This document shows positions 1-6,589 of a stretch of DNA of 9,269 nucleotides, one piece after another. Positions within the stretch are counted from its first letter, which is position 1, and every line of letters begins with the position of its first letter. The notes beneath the pieces were generated by a model. That model made no database searches. It had not been told where the DNA came from and saw only the letters and a list, made by a program, of their open reading frames with translations. The stretch is from positions 1 to 9,269 of the forward strand of contig JAKPBL010000441.1 in the NCBI GenBank assembly GCA_029778965.1. Direction: 5' to 3'. The translations under genes and the position numbers were made by a program. The stretch comes from Bacteroidota bacterium (lineage in GTDB: Bacteria > Bacteroidota > Bacteroidia > Chitinophagales > Chitinophagaceae).

Positions 1-813
1 ATACCGCAGCAAGCCCGACAGGCGAATGAGGCCCGGCTCCAACTGGTCAGACTTTTTTCGCGCCAGCGACACCAGGTTGTTCAGCACGTTGAAAATGAAA
101 TGCGGGCTAATCTGCGAGCGCAGGAAAGAAAGCTCGGTTTTAAGTCCTTCGTTCTCTTTTTCCTTCAGCAGCTTTTCCGCGTGTATGCGGTCAACGATCA
201 GGCGATAGGCCAGGCTGCCCGCCTGTATGAAAAAGAACGGAAAAATATTCAGCAGCAATGGCATGGGTATGCGCAGGTGATCTTCACCCATGTACCATTC
301 CAGGAACCCCGACACCAGGAAAGAAACAGCTATGAAAAAGAGCAGTTGCAACAATGCATACCGCGCCCATTTTTTGGAGCGGATATACCGTGGTATCAGC
401 CAGTAGGCATTGACGTAAAACAGGGCGATCCAGACCAGGTTGAGCACCATCGCCAGGTGCGAAAAGAATTTGGGGTCCATCATCGTCCGCGGGGGAAATG
501 GCCGGTCCCAGGTTCTGAAGGGCCGGTCGCCACGGCGAAGGCTGTCAGGCACCTCACCCGGGAAAGGCGGCCGCTCAGCGTGCGGCGGCCTGCCTTCCCC
601 GAACCCCGCCGCGGGCCGGCGGGCGAGGCCGGCTGAATCAGGCTGCCACCGGCGTTCGTTCTGAAACCCGCCCCGGTACGCGCCAAAATTGGCTTCACGC
701 TTCTCGTCGAGAATAGTGCGCATGATATACGGCAGGAACAACGTGACTATCCAGGTCAGCACATGGTATAGCACAATGGCCGGCTTCGACGTGTACCACG
801 AAGAGGTTTGCAT
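1..813 (-). CDS. LytS-family sensor histidine kinase, partial (N-terminal 271 residues)
   Basis: This gene reads leftward from an ATG at 813 and is still open at base 1, so the 3' end, including the ATPase domain, is missing. The 271 visible residues show four likely membrane segments, at about 12-31, 119-140, 150-172 and 185-206. A short charged helix then leads into the His_kinase (PF06580) motif SQISPHFIFNVLNNL, with the phosphoacceptor His at residue 238. Family members are membrane sensors that phosphorylate a LytTR-type response regulator. A regulator gene is expected beyond the left edge, but that is inference. The loop between membrane segments 1 and 2 (about 45-110) is unusually long and rich in Pro, Arg and Gly. 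An internal Met-Met pair at 111-112 could be an alternative start, but that would lose the canonical first membrane segment, so the upstream ATG is preferred. No Shine-Dalgarno site is visible, as is usual in Bacteroidota. Confidence 0.9.
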   Translation of the reverse strand, partial: MQTSSWYTSKPAIVLYHVLTWIVTLFLPYIMRTILDEKREANFGAYRGGFQNERRWQPDSAGLARRPAAGFGEGRPPHAERPPFPGEVPDSLRRGDRPFRTWDRPFPPRTMMDPKFFSHLAMVLNLVWIALFYVNAYWLIPRYIRSKKWARYALLQLLFFIAVSFLVSGFLEWYMGEDHLRIPMPLLLNIFPFFFIQAGSLAYRLIVDRIHAEKLLKEKENEGLKTELSFLRSQISPHFIFNVLNNLVSLARKKSDQLEPGLIRLSGLLRY

Positions 814-890
814 GGTACAAAAATTAGTTAAAAGAAATAAAATGCGGGCAAGAATCTACCAATACACCGATTGCATATACTATCGGCATG
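814..890 (-). promoter_or_regulatory. Short gap upstream of the kinase gene; weak promoter candidate
   Basis: These 77 bases must carry any promoter specific to the kinase gene. Read on the minus strand they contain TAATTTTTG just before the start codon. This resembles the Bacteroidota -7 box TAnnTTTG with one extra T, and a TTG lies roughly 22 bases further upstream. The match is imperfect and lies so close to the ATG that the transcript would be almost leaderless. Near the protease stop codon there is a 5-bp inverted repeat, CCGAT (867-871) and ATCGG (882-886), without a T tract. No clear terminator is seen, so read-through from the protease gene is possible. Confidence 0.25.
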
Positions 891-3029
891 TTATTGCTTT
901 ATGATTTTGCGGGTTTCCACCCGATCGTCGAAATAAGCGCGGATAATATACATCCCGGCGGCCTGTGCGTTGAGGTCGATGGTGTAGCTGTTGCTGGCAG
1001 TGCCCGCAGCGATTGTCCAGGTGCGCAGCAGTGCGCCCCGCATATCGAACAGCCGGATGGCCTTCAGCTTTTGGGGTTGCGGATAGAATTGCAGGCGGGC
1101 GAGCGCGGTGGTGGGATTGGGATATAACAGCAAGCCCTGCGCTTTGAGGTTAGCAGCAACGATCACCGGGGTGATGCTGATGTCGTCGAGGTACACGTTG
1201 TTTTCGTATCCGGTGGCATGACGGAAAGCGATCAGCAGGTCGCCCTGACCGATGTAGGGCGTAAGATCGACCGAGTCTTTGCGCCACTGCGTGGCCGTGG
1301 GCACAAACGACCCGGTTACGGGCGTAGGTACGGTTACCAGGCTGCTGCCCCATTTTTTATAGAGCGAGGTATAAGAGGCGCCGCAATCGCGGCTGATCAT
1401 TACCTCAAGGGTATCCCAATTGTTATTAGGCGTGCTGAGCGATGAATACGCGGCAGCGGCTACCTGGAAGCGCAGGAAGGCGGAGTCCATATCCGAGAGA
1501 TTCACCTGGGGCATCCGCAGCCAGTCGACCTGTCCTACCCGGTTGTATTCGGCATTGTTCATGCGCACGCTGGTATTGCTGGCATACCCTGCGCCGGTAT
1601 ATAGTGCCCAGCCGATGCCATTGTCGGGGTTCAGGGTATCCCAGGCGGTGGGCGGGAAGCCACCGCTTTCGAATCCCTGCTGCAACGGGATGGCCGCGGC
1701 GGGGTAGTATTGCAGGCTGGCGGAGAGCTGGTTATTGGAGAGATCGCTGTCGGTACCGTTGTTGACGCTTTCGAGGCTAAGCTGCAGCGTGCTGACGCCC
1801 CCGGTTACGGTAAGGGCAGGCAGCGAAACGACCTGGCCGCTGAGGCTGGCGATGCTGCCGGTAAAAGAGAAGGTACGATCGGTATCGCCCAACCGAACAC
1901 GTATGACGGCGCTGGTGATGGTCTGCAGTCCGCGGTTATAGAGATAGACCCGAGGCGATACCGAAGGTGTACAGACGCGTTTGCTGTAGTCAACCAGGTA
2001 GCTCAGTTCGCCGTCGAGCGCGGGCAGGTTCACGGGCGCGCAGCCGTTGGAAGTAGTCAGCGACACACGGGAAGCAATAAGCGCTGTTTCGAGGCGGGTC
2101 ACCTGGCCGGCGGTGAACAGCAGCAGGTCTGCATCGTCGGTATAGTCCATAAAGTTCTGGTACATAAAACCCGGCGCTGCGGGTGAGCAGGCGTCGGTCT
2201 GGATGCCGTTGCGGGTGCCGTAAGTGGCATCGGCCTGGTTCGGGGTATCGTCTACATCGTCCGATCCCGTACAGGCGCCGTCGTCATCGCCCCATGTATG
2301 GTAGAGGTTGAAAAAATGACCGGTTTCATGCACCAGGGTTTTACCCTGGTTGAACTGGGTGTTGCCGGAGCCGGGCAGGGTCGCCGGCGCTACGACAATA
2401 CCCTGGAAGCGGCTTTCATCCACGCCGGGGAAGCTGCCGAAGCCCAGCACGCCATTTTGCAGGTTGGTGATCCATACATTCATGTACCGTGCGGGGTCCC
2501 AGGCATCGGCGCCACCTCGGTTGCTCAGCTTCATATCATCGCTGTCGGGGTCGAAGCTGGCCCGGGTGGTCGTATACCGTACAATACCGGTGGAGGGCAG
2601 GTTACCCGGTGTGCGCTGCGCCAGGCAAAAGGCGATGCCCGTGGTGCCGATGCGATCGCGAAAACCTGCCAGGAGCGCCGACTGGTCGTTTTCGCCCGCG
2701 AAGCAGGTATTGAGTTGCTCCAACTGCCGGGTGATCTGTGCATCGGTCACCGACGATGGATTCTGCAATACGATGTGGAATACAACCGGTATGGTATAGG
2801 TAGCCGGCGTAGCACGCAGCAATGACTTTTGCCGCAGGCGTTGTTGCACGGAAGCAGCAAATGCCTTGCGGTCTGCCTCGTACCGGCTGCGAAAAGGGGC
2901 ATCGGCCAACAACTTTTTCTGCAGTCTTGTATCGGCAGCGCAACGGTTGGCGGTTTCGCGTGCGGATTGGCCGGCTGCGAAAAACACAGGAAAAAACAAG
3001 GCCGCTAAAACGAACACGCACTTGTACAT
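891..3029 (-). CDS. Secreted M43-type (pappalysin-like) zinc metalloprotease with T9SS C-terminal sorting domain
   Basis: The product has 712 residues. Residues 1-20 form a signal peptide ending near AAGQS. A basic propeptide-like stretch follows to about 75, and the catalytic domain spans about 78-330. It carries the extended zinc site HETGHFFNLYH, with zinc ligands His234, His238 and His244 and catalytic Glu235. The Met-turn NFMDY places Met294 in the expected position, and several cysteines follow the zinc site. This is the metzincin pattern of MEROPS family M43 (pappalysin/ulilysin). Residues about 340-440 look like an immunoglobulin-like CARDB-type domain. Residues 445-620 resemble a MAM-like/choice-of-anchor jelly roll, opening with QGFESGGFPP and closing with NVYLDDISI. 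From about 632 to 712 there is a type A T9SS sorting domain, starting LLLYPNPTT and ending RKIIKQ. The enzyme is probably exported by Sec, moved across the outer membrane by T9SS, and released or surface-anchored. Its substrate cannot be read from the sequence. Confidence 0.93.
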   Translation of the reverse strand: MYKCVFVLAALFFPVFFAAGQSARETANRCAADTRLQKKLLADAPFRSRYEADRKAFAASVQQRLRQKSLLRATPATYTIPVVFHIVLQNPSSVTDAQITRQLEQLNTCFAGENDQSALLAGFRDRIGTTGIAFCLAQRTPGNLPSTGIVRYTTTRASFDPDSDDMKLSNRGGADAWDPARYMNVWITNLQNGVLGFGSFPGVDESRFQGIVVAPATLPGSGNTQFNQGKTLVHETGHFFNLYHTWGDDDGACTGSDDVDDTPNQADATYGTRNGIQTDACSPAAPGFMYQNFMDYTDDADLLLFTAGQVTRLETALIASRVSLTTSNGCAPVNLPALDGELSYLVDYSKRVCTPSVSPRVYLYNRGLQTITSAVIRVRLGDTDRTFSFTGSIASLSGQVVSLPALTVTGGVSTLQLSLESVNNGTDSDLSNNQLSASLQYYPAAAIPLQQGFESGGFPPTAWDTLNPDNGIGWALYTGAGYASNTSVRMNNAEYNRVGQVDWLRMPQVNLSDMDSAFLRFQVAAAAYSSLSTPNNNWDTLEVMISRDCGASYTSLYKKWGSSLVTVPTPVTGSFVPTATQWRKDSVDLTPYIGQGDLLIAFRHATGYENNVYLDDISITPVIVAANLKAQGLLLYPNPTTALARLQFYPQPQKLKAIRLFDMRGALLRTWTIAAGTASNSYTIDLNAQAAGMYIIRAYFDDRVETRKIIKQ

Positions 3030-3068
3030 GGGTGGAAACTAGCGGGTGGAAAATACTATTTTCCACCC
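3030..3068 (-). repeat. Perfect 11-bp inverted repeat plus an extra half-site directly before the protease start codon
   Basis: GGGTGGAAAAT (3044-3054) and ATTTTCCACCC (3058-3068) form a perfect 11-bp inverted repeat around the 3-base centre ACT. A further direct copy, GGGTGGAAA, occupies 3030-3038 and touches the protease ATG. The motif therefore occurs three times in 39 bases. The pair could be a hairpin ending the dapA transcript or a dyad operator controlling the protease. There is no run of T after the stem in either direction, which argues against a standard intrinsic terminator. The extra half-site at the start codon favours a protein-binding or translation-control role. That choice is inference. 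Confidence 0.7.
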
Positions 3069-3089
3069 ACATACAATGTTAATGCGACG

Positions 3090-3971
3090 TCAGTTGCGCA
3101 AATATGCGACAACCTGCTGCCTTAATGCGTCGCTGAGCGGCACCATGGGCAGGCGCAGGTAATTTTCAATAAGTCCCAGTTCGGCCAGAAAAGCCTTCAC
3201 GCCTGCCGGGTTGTTTTCGGCGAAAAGCAGGTAGTAGGCGTCGAGCATTTCGTCGTTGAGTTTTTTTGCCGCAACGAAATCGAAGGCCAGGGCCGCTTTT
3301 ACCATCTGCGTGAATTTCTTCGGCAGGCAGTTGGCGGCTACGCTGATAACTCCGTCCATGCCCAGCGATAGCTGCGGCATCACCAGGTCGTCGTCGCCGC
3401 TCACCACCATAAAGTGTTCGGGGCGGTCTTTCAGGATGCGCATGCATTGCGGCAGGTTATTGGCGGCTTCTTTGATGCCCCCGATGTTCGGCACTTCGTG
3501 CGCCAGGCGCAGGGTGGTAGCCGCTTCAAGATTGCGGCCTGTTCTGCCCGGCACATTGTACAGCAGCACCGGCCGGGGCGATGCTTCGGCAAGCGCTTTA
3601 TAGTGCTGGAACAGCCCTTCCTGCGAGGGTTTATTGTAATAAGGAGACGCGCTCAGTACGGCGCTGGCTTTTTCGAGCGGAAAATGATGCAGGTCCCTGA
3701 TCAGCGAAGCGGTATCGTTGCCGCCCACGCCGGCCACTACGGGTACGCGGCCGTCGACCTTTTCATAAGTGAACTGTAATATATCGGCCTTTTCTTCCTT
3801 GCCCAGGGTAGGTGTTTCGCCGGTGGTGCCGAGCGATACGATGTAATCGACGCCGTTGATGATCACATAATTGATAAGCGATTCCAGGGCTGTATAGTCA
3901 ATATGAAGTTTGCTGTTAAAGGGTGTTACCAGGGCCACACCCGTGCCCCGGAGAGTCTGACGGAGAGACAT
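3090..3971 (-). CDS. dapA: 4-hydroxy-tetrahydrodipicolinate synthase
   Basis: This cytoplasmic enzyme condenses pyruvate with L-aspartate-4-semialdehyde, the first committed step of the diaminopimelate/lysine pathway that feeds peptidoglycan and protein synthesis. The 293 residues match the family's usual length and cover one complete (beta/alpha)8 barrel. Visible landmarks are GTTGE with Thr49 and Thr50, SPYYNKPSQEG with Tyr111-Tyr112, LLYNVPGRTG with Tyr138 and Arg143, and GGIKEA with the Schiff-base Lys167. All residues expected for catalysis are therefore present. The chosen ATG at 3971 lies next to a 7-bp tandem repeat. The gene follows accA by 109 bases and precedes the protease by 60 bases. 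It shares no pathway with either, so the cluster looks like loose co-orientation rather than a functional operon. Other members of the DapA/NanA superfamily (N-acetylneuraminate lyase, KDG aldolase) are less likely given the conserved YNVPGRTG. Confidence 0.96.
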   Translation of the reverse strand: MSLRQTLRGTGVALVTPFNSKLHIDYTALESLINYVIINGVDYIVSLGTTGETPTLGKEEKADILQFTYEKVDGRVPVVAGVGGNDTASLIRDLHHFPLEKASAVLSASPYYNKPSQEGLFQHYKALAEASPRPVLLYNVPGRTGRNLEAATTLRLAHEVPNIGGIKEAANNLPQCMRILKDRPEHFMVVSGDDDLVMPQLSLGMDGVISVAANCLPKKFTQMVKAALAFDFVAAKKLNDEMLDAYYLLFAENNPAGVKAFLAELGLIENYLRLPMVPLSDALRQQVVAYLRN

Positions 3972-3977
3972 ATGAAA

Positions 3978-3997
3978 GTTTGAGGTTTGAAGTTTGA
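3978..3997. repeat. 7-bp tandem repeat next to the dapA start
   Basis: On the plus strand GTTTGAG, GTTTGAA and GTTTGA follow one another without a gap, giving nearly three copies of a 7-base unit with one substitution. The array begins 7 bases upstream of the dapA ATG (in the dapA sense it reads TCAAAC, TTCAAAC, CTCAAAC). It falls where a ribosome binding site would be, yet contains no purine-rich SD motif in the mRNA sense. Copy number could vary by slippage; any effect on dapA translation is inference. Confidence 0.6.
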
Positions 3998-4020
3998 TGT
4001 ATCAGGTTGGTTTACGTTGT

Positions 4021-4081
4021 GTGCAGGCGTGCTGCACGGAGGGCGAATATCAATTCGCCGGGTTAAACGTATTATACGTTT
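4021..4081 (-). repeat. Three consecutive short hairpins in the accA-dapA gap
   Basis: Three perfect inverted repeats stand side by side in a 109-base gap. They are AAACGTA/TACGTTT (4065-4071 and 4075-4081, 3-base loop, touching the accA stop codon), GGCGAAT/ATTCGCC (4042-4048 and 4053-4059, 4-base loop), and GTGCAG/CTGCAC (4021-4026 and 4032-4037, 5-base loop). None is followed by a T run in the direction of transcription, so they are not textbook Rho-independent terminators. They could protect the accA 3' end, weaken read-through into dapA, or fold as a 5' leader of dapA. Which of these holds cannot be decided from the sequence. Confidence 0.55.
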
Positions 4082-5061
4082 TATACGGGAAGTTCATCCC
4101 AGAAGCCCATGTTGCTGAACTTGGCGATGCGCTGCCGCACCCGCTCTTCTGCGGGAACCTGTTTTATTTCGTGCAGGGTTTCTTTCAGCGCCGCTTTCAG
4201 GTTGGCGGCGGCTTCGTTGTAATTCCAGTGGGCGCCGCCAAAGGGTTCGGGCACCACCCGGTCAACGAGTCCGAACGAATGCATATAGCCGGACGTGAGC
4301 TTGAGCTCTTCGGCCGCTTTTTCTTTTTGCTCCCACGAGCGCCAGAGAATGGAAGAACAGTTTTCGGGTGAGATAACGGTGTACCAGGCGTTCTCGAGCA
4401 TGAGAATGCGATCGCCGACGCCGATGCCCAGGGCGCCGCCCGAGGCGCCTTCGCCGATGATAACGCAGATCACCGGTACTTTAAGCCGGATCATCTCGTA
4501 TATATTCCGGGCGATGGCCTCGCCCTGGCCGCGTTCTTCGGCTTCCATGCCCGGGTAAGCGCCGGGGGTATCGATCAGGGTAATTACCGGTTTATTGAAT
4601 TTTTCGGCCAGCTTCATGAGCCTGAGCGCCTTGCGGTAGCCCTCGGGGTTGGCCATACCGAAATTGCGCTGCTGGCGCATTTTGGTGTTGATGCCTTTTT
4701 GCTGGCCGATGAACATAACGGTTTCTCCGTCGAGCGAGGCAAATCCGCCCACCATGGCTTTGTCGTCGCGTACATTACGGTCACCGTGCAGCTCGATGAA
4801 GTCGGTCGTCATTTTTTCGATGTATTTCATCGTGTACGGCCGGTCGGGATGGCGGCTGAGTTGCACTTTTTGCCAGGAGGTCAGTTGCGACGTGATTTCC
4901 TTGCGCTTTTCGATCACCTGGTTTTCCAGATCGGCGATCAGGGGGCGTACGTCGATCTTGCTGTTTTTTTCGGCGGATTGTTTGAATTTTTCAATTTCGT
5001 CGAACAGCTCTTTAATAGGTCGCTCGAATTCAAGGAATTGTCTGTTCTTATCTTCCGGCAT
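4081..5061 (-). CDS. accA: Acetyl-CoA carboxylase carboxyltransferase subunit alpha
   Basis: AccA pairs with AccD to transfer the carboxyl group from carboxybiotin (on AccB) to acetyl-CoA. The product is malonyl-CoA for fatty-acid synthesis in the cytoplasm. The 326 residues are close to the usual bacterial AccA length of about 320. The N-terminal helical region (about 8-70, with LEFERPI) is followed by the crotonase-fold carboxyltransferase domain. Clear family blocks are FIELHGDR (88-95), IGQQKG (118-123), [17 protein letters not shown] (133-149), [11 protein letters not shown] with [14 protein letters not shown] (161-186), and the oxyanion-hole glycine loop [16 protein letters not shown] (202-217). 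The ATG at 5061 gives the normal MPEDKN... start. No accD is present here; in many bacteria accA and accD are unlinked. The start codon is 184 bases from the divergently oriented tRNA-Asp. Confidence 0.97.
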   Translation of the reverse strand: MPEDKNRQFLEFERPIKELFDEIEKFKQSAEKNSKIDVRPLIADLENQVIEKRKEITSQLTSWQKVQLSRHPDRPYTMKYIEKMTTDFIELHGDRNVRDDKAMVGGFASLDGETVMFIGQQKGINTKMRQQRNFGMANPEGYRKALRLMKLAEKFNKPVITLIDTPGAYPGMEAEERGQGEAIARNIYEMIRLKVPVICVIIGEGASGGALGIGVGDRILMLENAWYTVISPENCSSILWRSWEQKEKAAEELKLTSGYMHSFGLVDRVVPEPFGGAHWNYNEAAANLKAALKETLHEIKQVPAEERVRQRIAKFSNMGFWDELPV

Positions 5062-5091
5062 ATGCGTAATTGCTGGTAATTGGTTTGGTGG

Positions 5092-5115
5092 CCCGCGGCA
5101 GCGTGCTGCCGCGGG
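5092..5115. repeat. Strong GC hairpin upstream of accA
   Basis: CCCGCGGCAG (5092-5101) and CTGCCGCGGG (5106-5115) form a perfect 10-bp, GC-rich stem around the 4-base loop CGTG, which itself allows one more C-G pair. It begins 31 bases upstream of the accA ATG, so it would lie in the accA 5' leader if the promoter is in the AT-rich stretch at about 5118-5165. In the plus direction it is followed by GGATTTTGT, not a clean T run, so a terminator role is doubtful. It may be an mRNA structure controlling accA or a DNA-binding dyad. Confidence 0.6.
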
Positions 5116-5158
5116 GGATTTTGTAAAATTAAGGGTTGAAAAAAATTACCGAAAAGTT

Positions 5159-5190
5159 TTTGTTTGGAAGGGGTCGGGCCGTTATCTTTG
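5159..5190 (+). promoter_or_regulatory. Bacteroidota-type promoter for tRNA-Asp
   Basis: A TATCTTTG at 5183-5190 is an exact match to the Bacteroidota primary-sigma -7 consensus TAnnTTTG. A TTTG at 5159-5162 lies 20 bases upstream, which fits the -33 element; a second TTTG at 5163-5166 gives a shorter spacing. Transcription would begin near 5196 and give a leader of about 50 bases before the mature tRNA. The direction and position match the tRNA and nothing else in the window. Confidence 0.65.
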
Positions 5191-5245
5191 CCATCCCAAT
5201 TTACGGAACGACCCTGGAAATCAGCAAGTTCTCTTAGAGGGAGTT

Positions 5246-5319
5246 GGATCGGTAGTTCAGTCGGTTAGAATGCTGCCCTGTCACGGCAGAGGTCGCGGGT
5301 TCGAGTCCCGTCCGGTCCG
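5246..5319 (+). tRNA. tRNA-Asp (anticodon GTC)
   Basis: The 74 bases fold into a complete cloverleaf. The acceptor stem is GGATCGG (5246-5252) with CCGGTCC (5312-5318), including one T-G pair. The D arm is GTTC/GAAT, and the anticodon stem CTGCC (5273-5277) pairs with GGCAG (5285-5289) around the loop CTGTCAC. The T arm is GCGGG (5295-5299) with CCCGT and a TTCGAGT loop. The anticodon at 5280-5282 is GTC, which reads aspartate codons GAC and GAU. The discriminator base is G at 5319, the usual aspartate identity base. CCA is not encoded, since CAA follows, so it must be added after transcription. The gene stands alone and faces away from accA. It also marks the border between GC-rich chromosomal genes and the AT-richer accessory region. 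Confidence 0.97.
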
Positions 5320-5328
5320 CAACTATTA

Positions 5329-5353
5329 AAAGACGCTGTTTATCAGCGTCTTT
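5329..5353 (+). terminator. Intrinsic terminator behind tRNA-Asp
   Basis: AAAGACGCTG (5329-5338) and CAGCGTCTTT (5344-5353) form a perfect 10-bp stem around a 5-base loop. The A-rich left arm and the T-rich right arm make it look like a terminator usable in either direction, although the T run is only three bases before GC interrupts. It begins 9 bases after the tRNA, a natural position for ending that transcript. Confidence 0.75.
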
Positions 5354-5660
5354 GCTGTTATAGTGAGATGAGGGCTCGAACTTATTGATAGGTGTACGCT
5401 ATTCATTGGCGTTATTGGAGGATGGAATTCACGATAATCATAAACAACACTCCCTCGAAAAACGGTTTAATAAAAGATGCCTGCTTACGATTGGACACTA
5501 ATCGGGTACTCCGAAACCTGTTAAACCACGGCAATGATTCAAAGATGGACCGATCCTTTCTATTGAGTTCGCCCGGTAGTCAAAAGACAGGCGGTTAACA
5601 CAATAGGATAGCATACATAATAATGTATCCGGTAAACATCTGTATAAGGGCAGGTTTCTT
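5354..5660. other. Gene-free stretch between tRNA-Asp and the accessory gene pair
   Basis: I see no convincing gene in these 307 bases. A plus-strand open frame at 5392-5598 gives 68 residues with no recognisable motif and no plausible start context. Minus-strand frames are broken by several stops. There is a small dyad, ATACAT/ATGTAT (5613-5618 and 5623-5628). The piece GGGCTCGAAC at 5372-5381 vaguely resembles an inverted tRNA T arm. I find no repeat of the tRNA 3' end that would mark an attachment site. The stretch may be decayed sequence at an island border. Confidence 0.5.
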
Positions 5661-6584
5661 TTATTCTATTTCGACCTTAATTTTGAAAGTCCGCCCATTA
5701 TTCAATTGTATTTCTGCATCCAAAGTTTCAAACTGATTGTATGACAGTTGATATTCTGCAAACTCGGAATGGGTCATGGATTTTTCGGCACTGAAGTGCA
5801 ATCCAGGTAAATTCTTTATGGTGCCCGCCTGCACGATGATATTGCTTACAGCGATATTCGAGTTCACCTGTTCTTCCTTGTTTGTTCTGGAAATAAATAT
5901 CCTGGTGAGATCCTTGTATGCAAAATTCAGTTTGATATGTTTGATCGCAACAGGTCTTATACCATCGTTTTCAATTATCAGACCTACACTCATGTCGACC
6001 AAATTGGTTGGACCGAGATGCGGAGAAAACGACAATCTGCTTGAACTGATAAAAACCGAATATTCAGGAATGTTGTTTTTCCTGTCATAGGCCATAAAAT
6101 CGTGATCGTATTTCGTAGCAATCCTTGTCGTGCTTCCATGCCTTATAAATACTCTGTGCTCTGTTGGCTTCCCGTTCTTAATATAATTTCGAATGACATG
6201 CGGCTTGTCAAAAGAAGGCGGAATATGCAGTACGCTTAAGGGGTGCCCGTCAATAATAATGTCGTAATTGGCTATCCTGAAATTGCGATCCAAGCGTTTA
6301 ATAAGCAAGTTGGTCAGCTCATTTTCATCTTTCAGTTTACAATCCTTAAAGACAGACGGACTATAAACGTTTGCTTTTTCATCATAACCTATCACAATGA
6401 AACCATCCAACCCCGGAGTGTTTGCAATTGCTGAGGAGTCTTTCAGGAATTCATTGATTTGCTCTTCATCTTTTAAATCATACCATTTGGCTTTAAAATC
6501 CAGCTTTGGATTTTCCAGGCTTGCACCTGGCTGGATATGATTCAATACGCCTTTTATGATGTTTGTAACTTCAATGCTTGTCAT
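5661..6584 (-). CDS. AlbA_2 (Schlafen-type) domain protein with unassigned beta-rich C-terminal domain
   Basis: The product has 307 residues. Residues about 18-165 match the Schlafen AlbA_2 pattern (PF04326). The matching blocks are LENPKLDFKAKW with Glu24, Asp29 and Lys31, then AIANTPG (52-58) leading to FIVIGYDE (62-69), and finally RVFIRHGSTTRIA (144-156). AlbA_2 domains bind nucleic acid, and some Schlafen members cut RNA. They occur in transcription regulators, in defence genes and in eukaryotic Schlafens. Whether this copy keeps nuclease residues cannot be judged by eye. Residues about 175-307 alternate in a beta-strand rhythm and match no family I recognise. No helicase, winged-helix or membrane segment is visible, so it is shorter than typical AlbA_2-HTH regulators. 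The ATG lies only 5 bases after the stop of the large upstream gene, which implies an operon and probably translational coupling. Base composition is AT-rich compared with dapA and accA. A defence role is inference. Confidence 0.75.
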   Translation of the reverse strand: MTSIEVTNIIKGVLNHIQPGASLENPKLDFKAKWYDLKDEEQINEFLKDSSAIANTPGLDGFIVIGYDEKANVYSPSVFKDCKLKDENELTNLLIKRLDRNFRIANYDIIIDGHPLSVLHIPPSFDKPHVIRNYIKNGKPTEHRVFIRHGSTTRIATKYDHDFMAYDRKNNIPEYSVFISSSRLSFSPHLGPTNLVDMSVGLIIENDGIRPVAIKHIKLNFAYKDLTRIFISRTNKEEQVNSNIAVSNIIVQAGTIKNLPGLHFSAEKSMTHSEFAEYQLSYNQFETLDAEIQLNNGRTFKIKVEIE

Positions 6585-6589
6585 ACATC

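Noticed and set aside
100..636. Plus-strand 178-residue open frame
   Set aside because: It lies antisense to the kinase gene, whose minus frame encodes clear membrane segments and the SPHFIFN motif; the plus frame is a GC-driven shadow.
1710..2825. Several plus-strand frames of 150-175 residues
   Set aside because: All are antisense to the metalloprotease, which has a continuous frame with zinc site and sorting domain.
5366..5381. Fragment of a second, inverted tRNA behind tRNA-Asp
   Set aside because: Only about ten bases resemble a T arm and no acceptor or anticodon stem can be built around them.
5392..5598. Plus-strand 68-residue open frame behind tRNA-Asp
   Set aside because: No motif, no promoter or ribosome-site evidence, and composition unlike a coding region; short frames of this size arise by chance.
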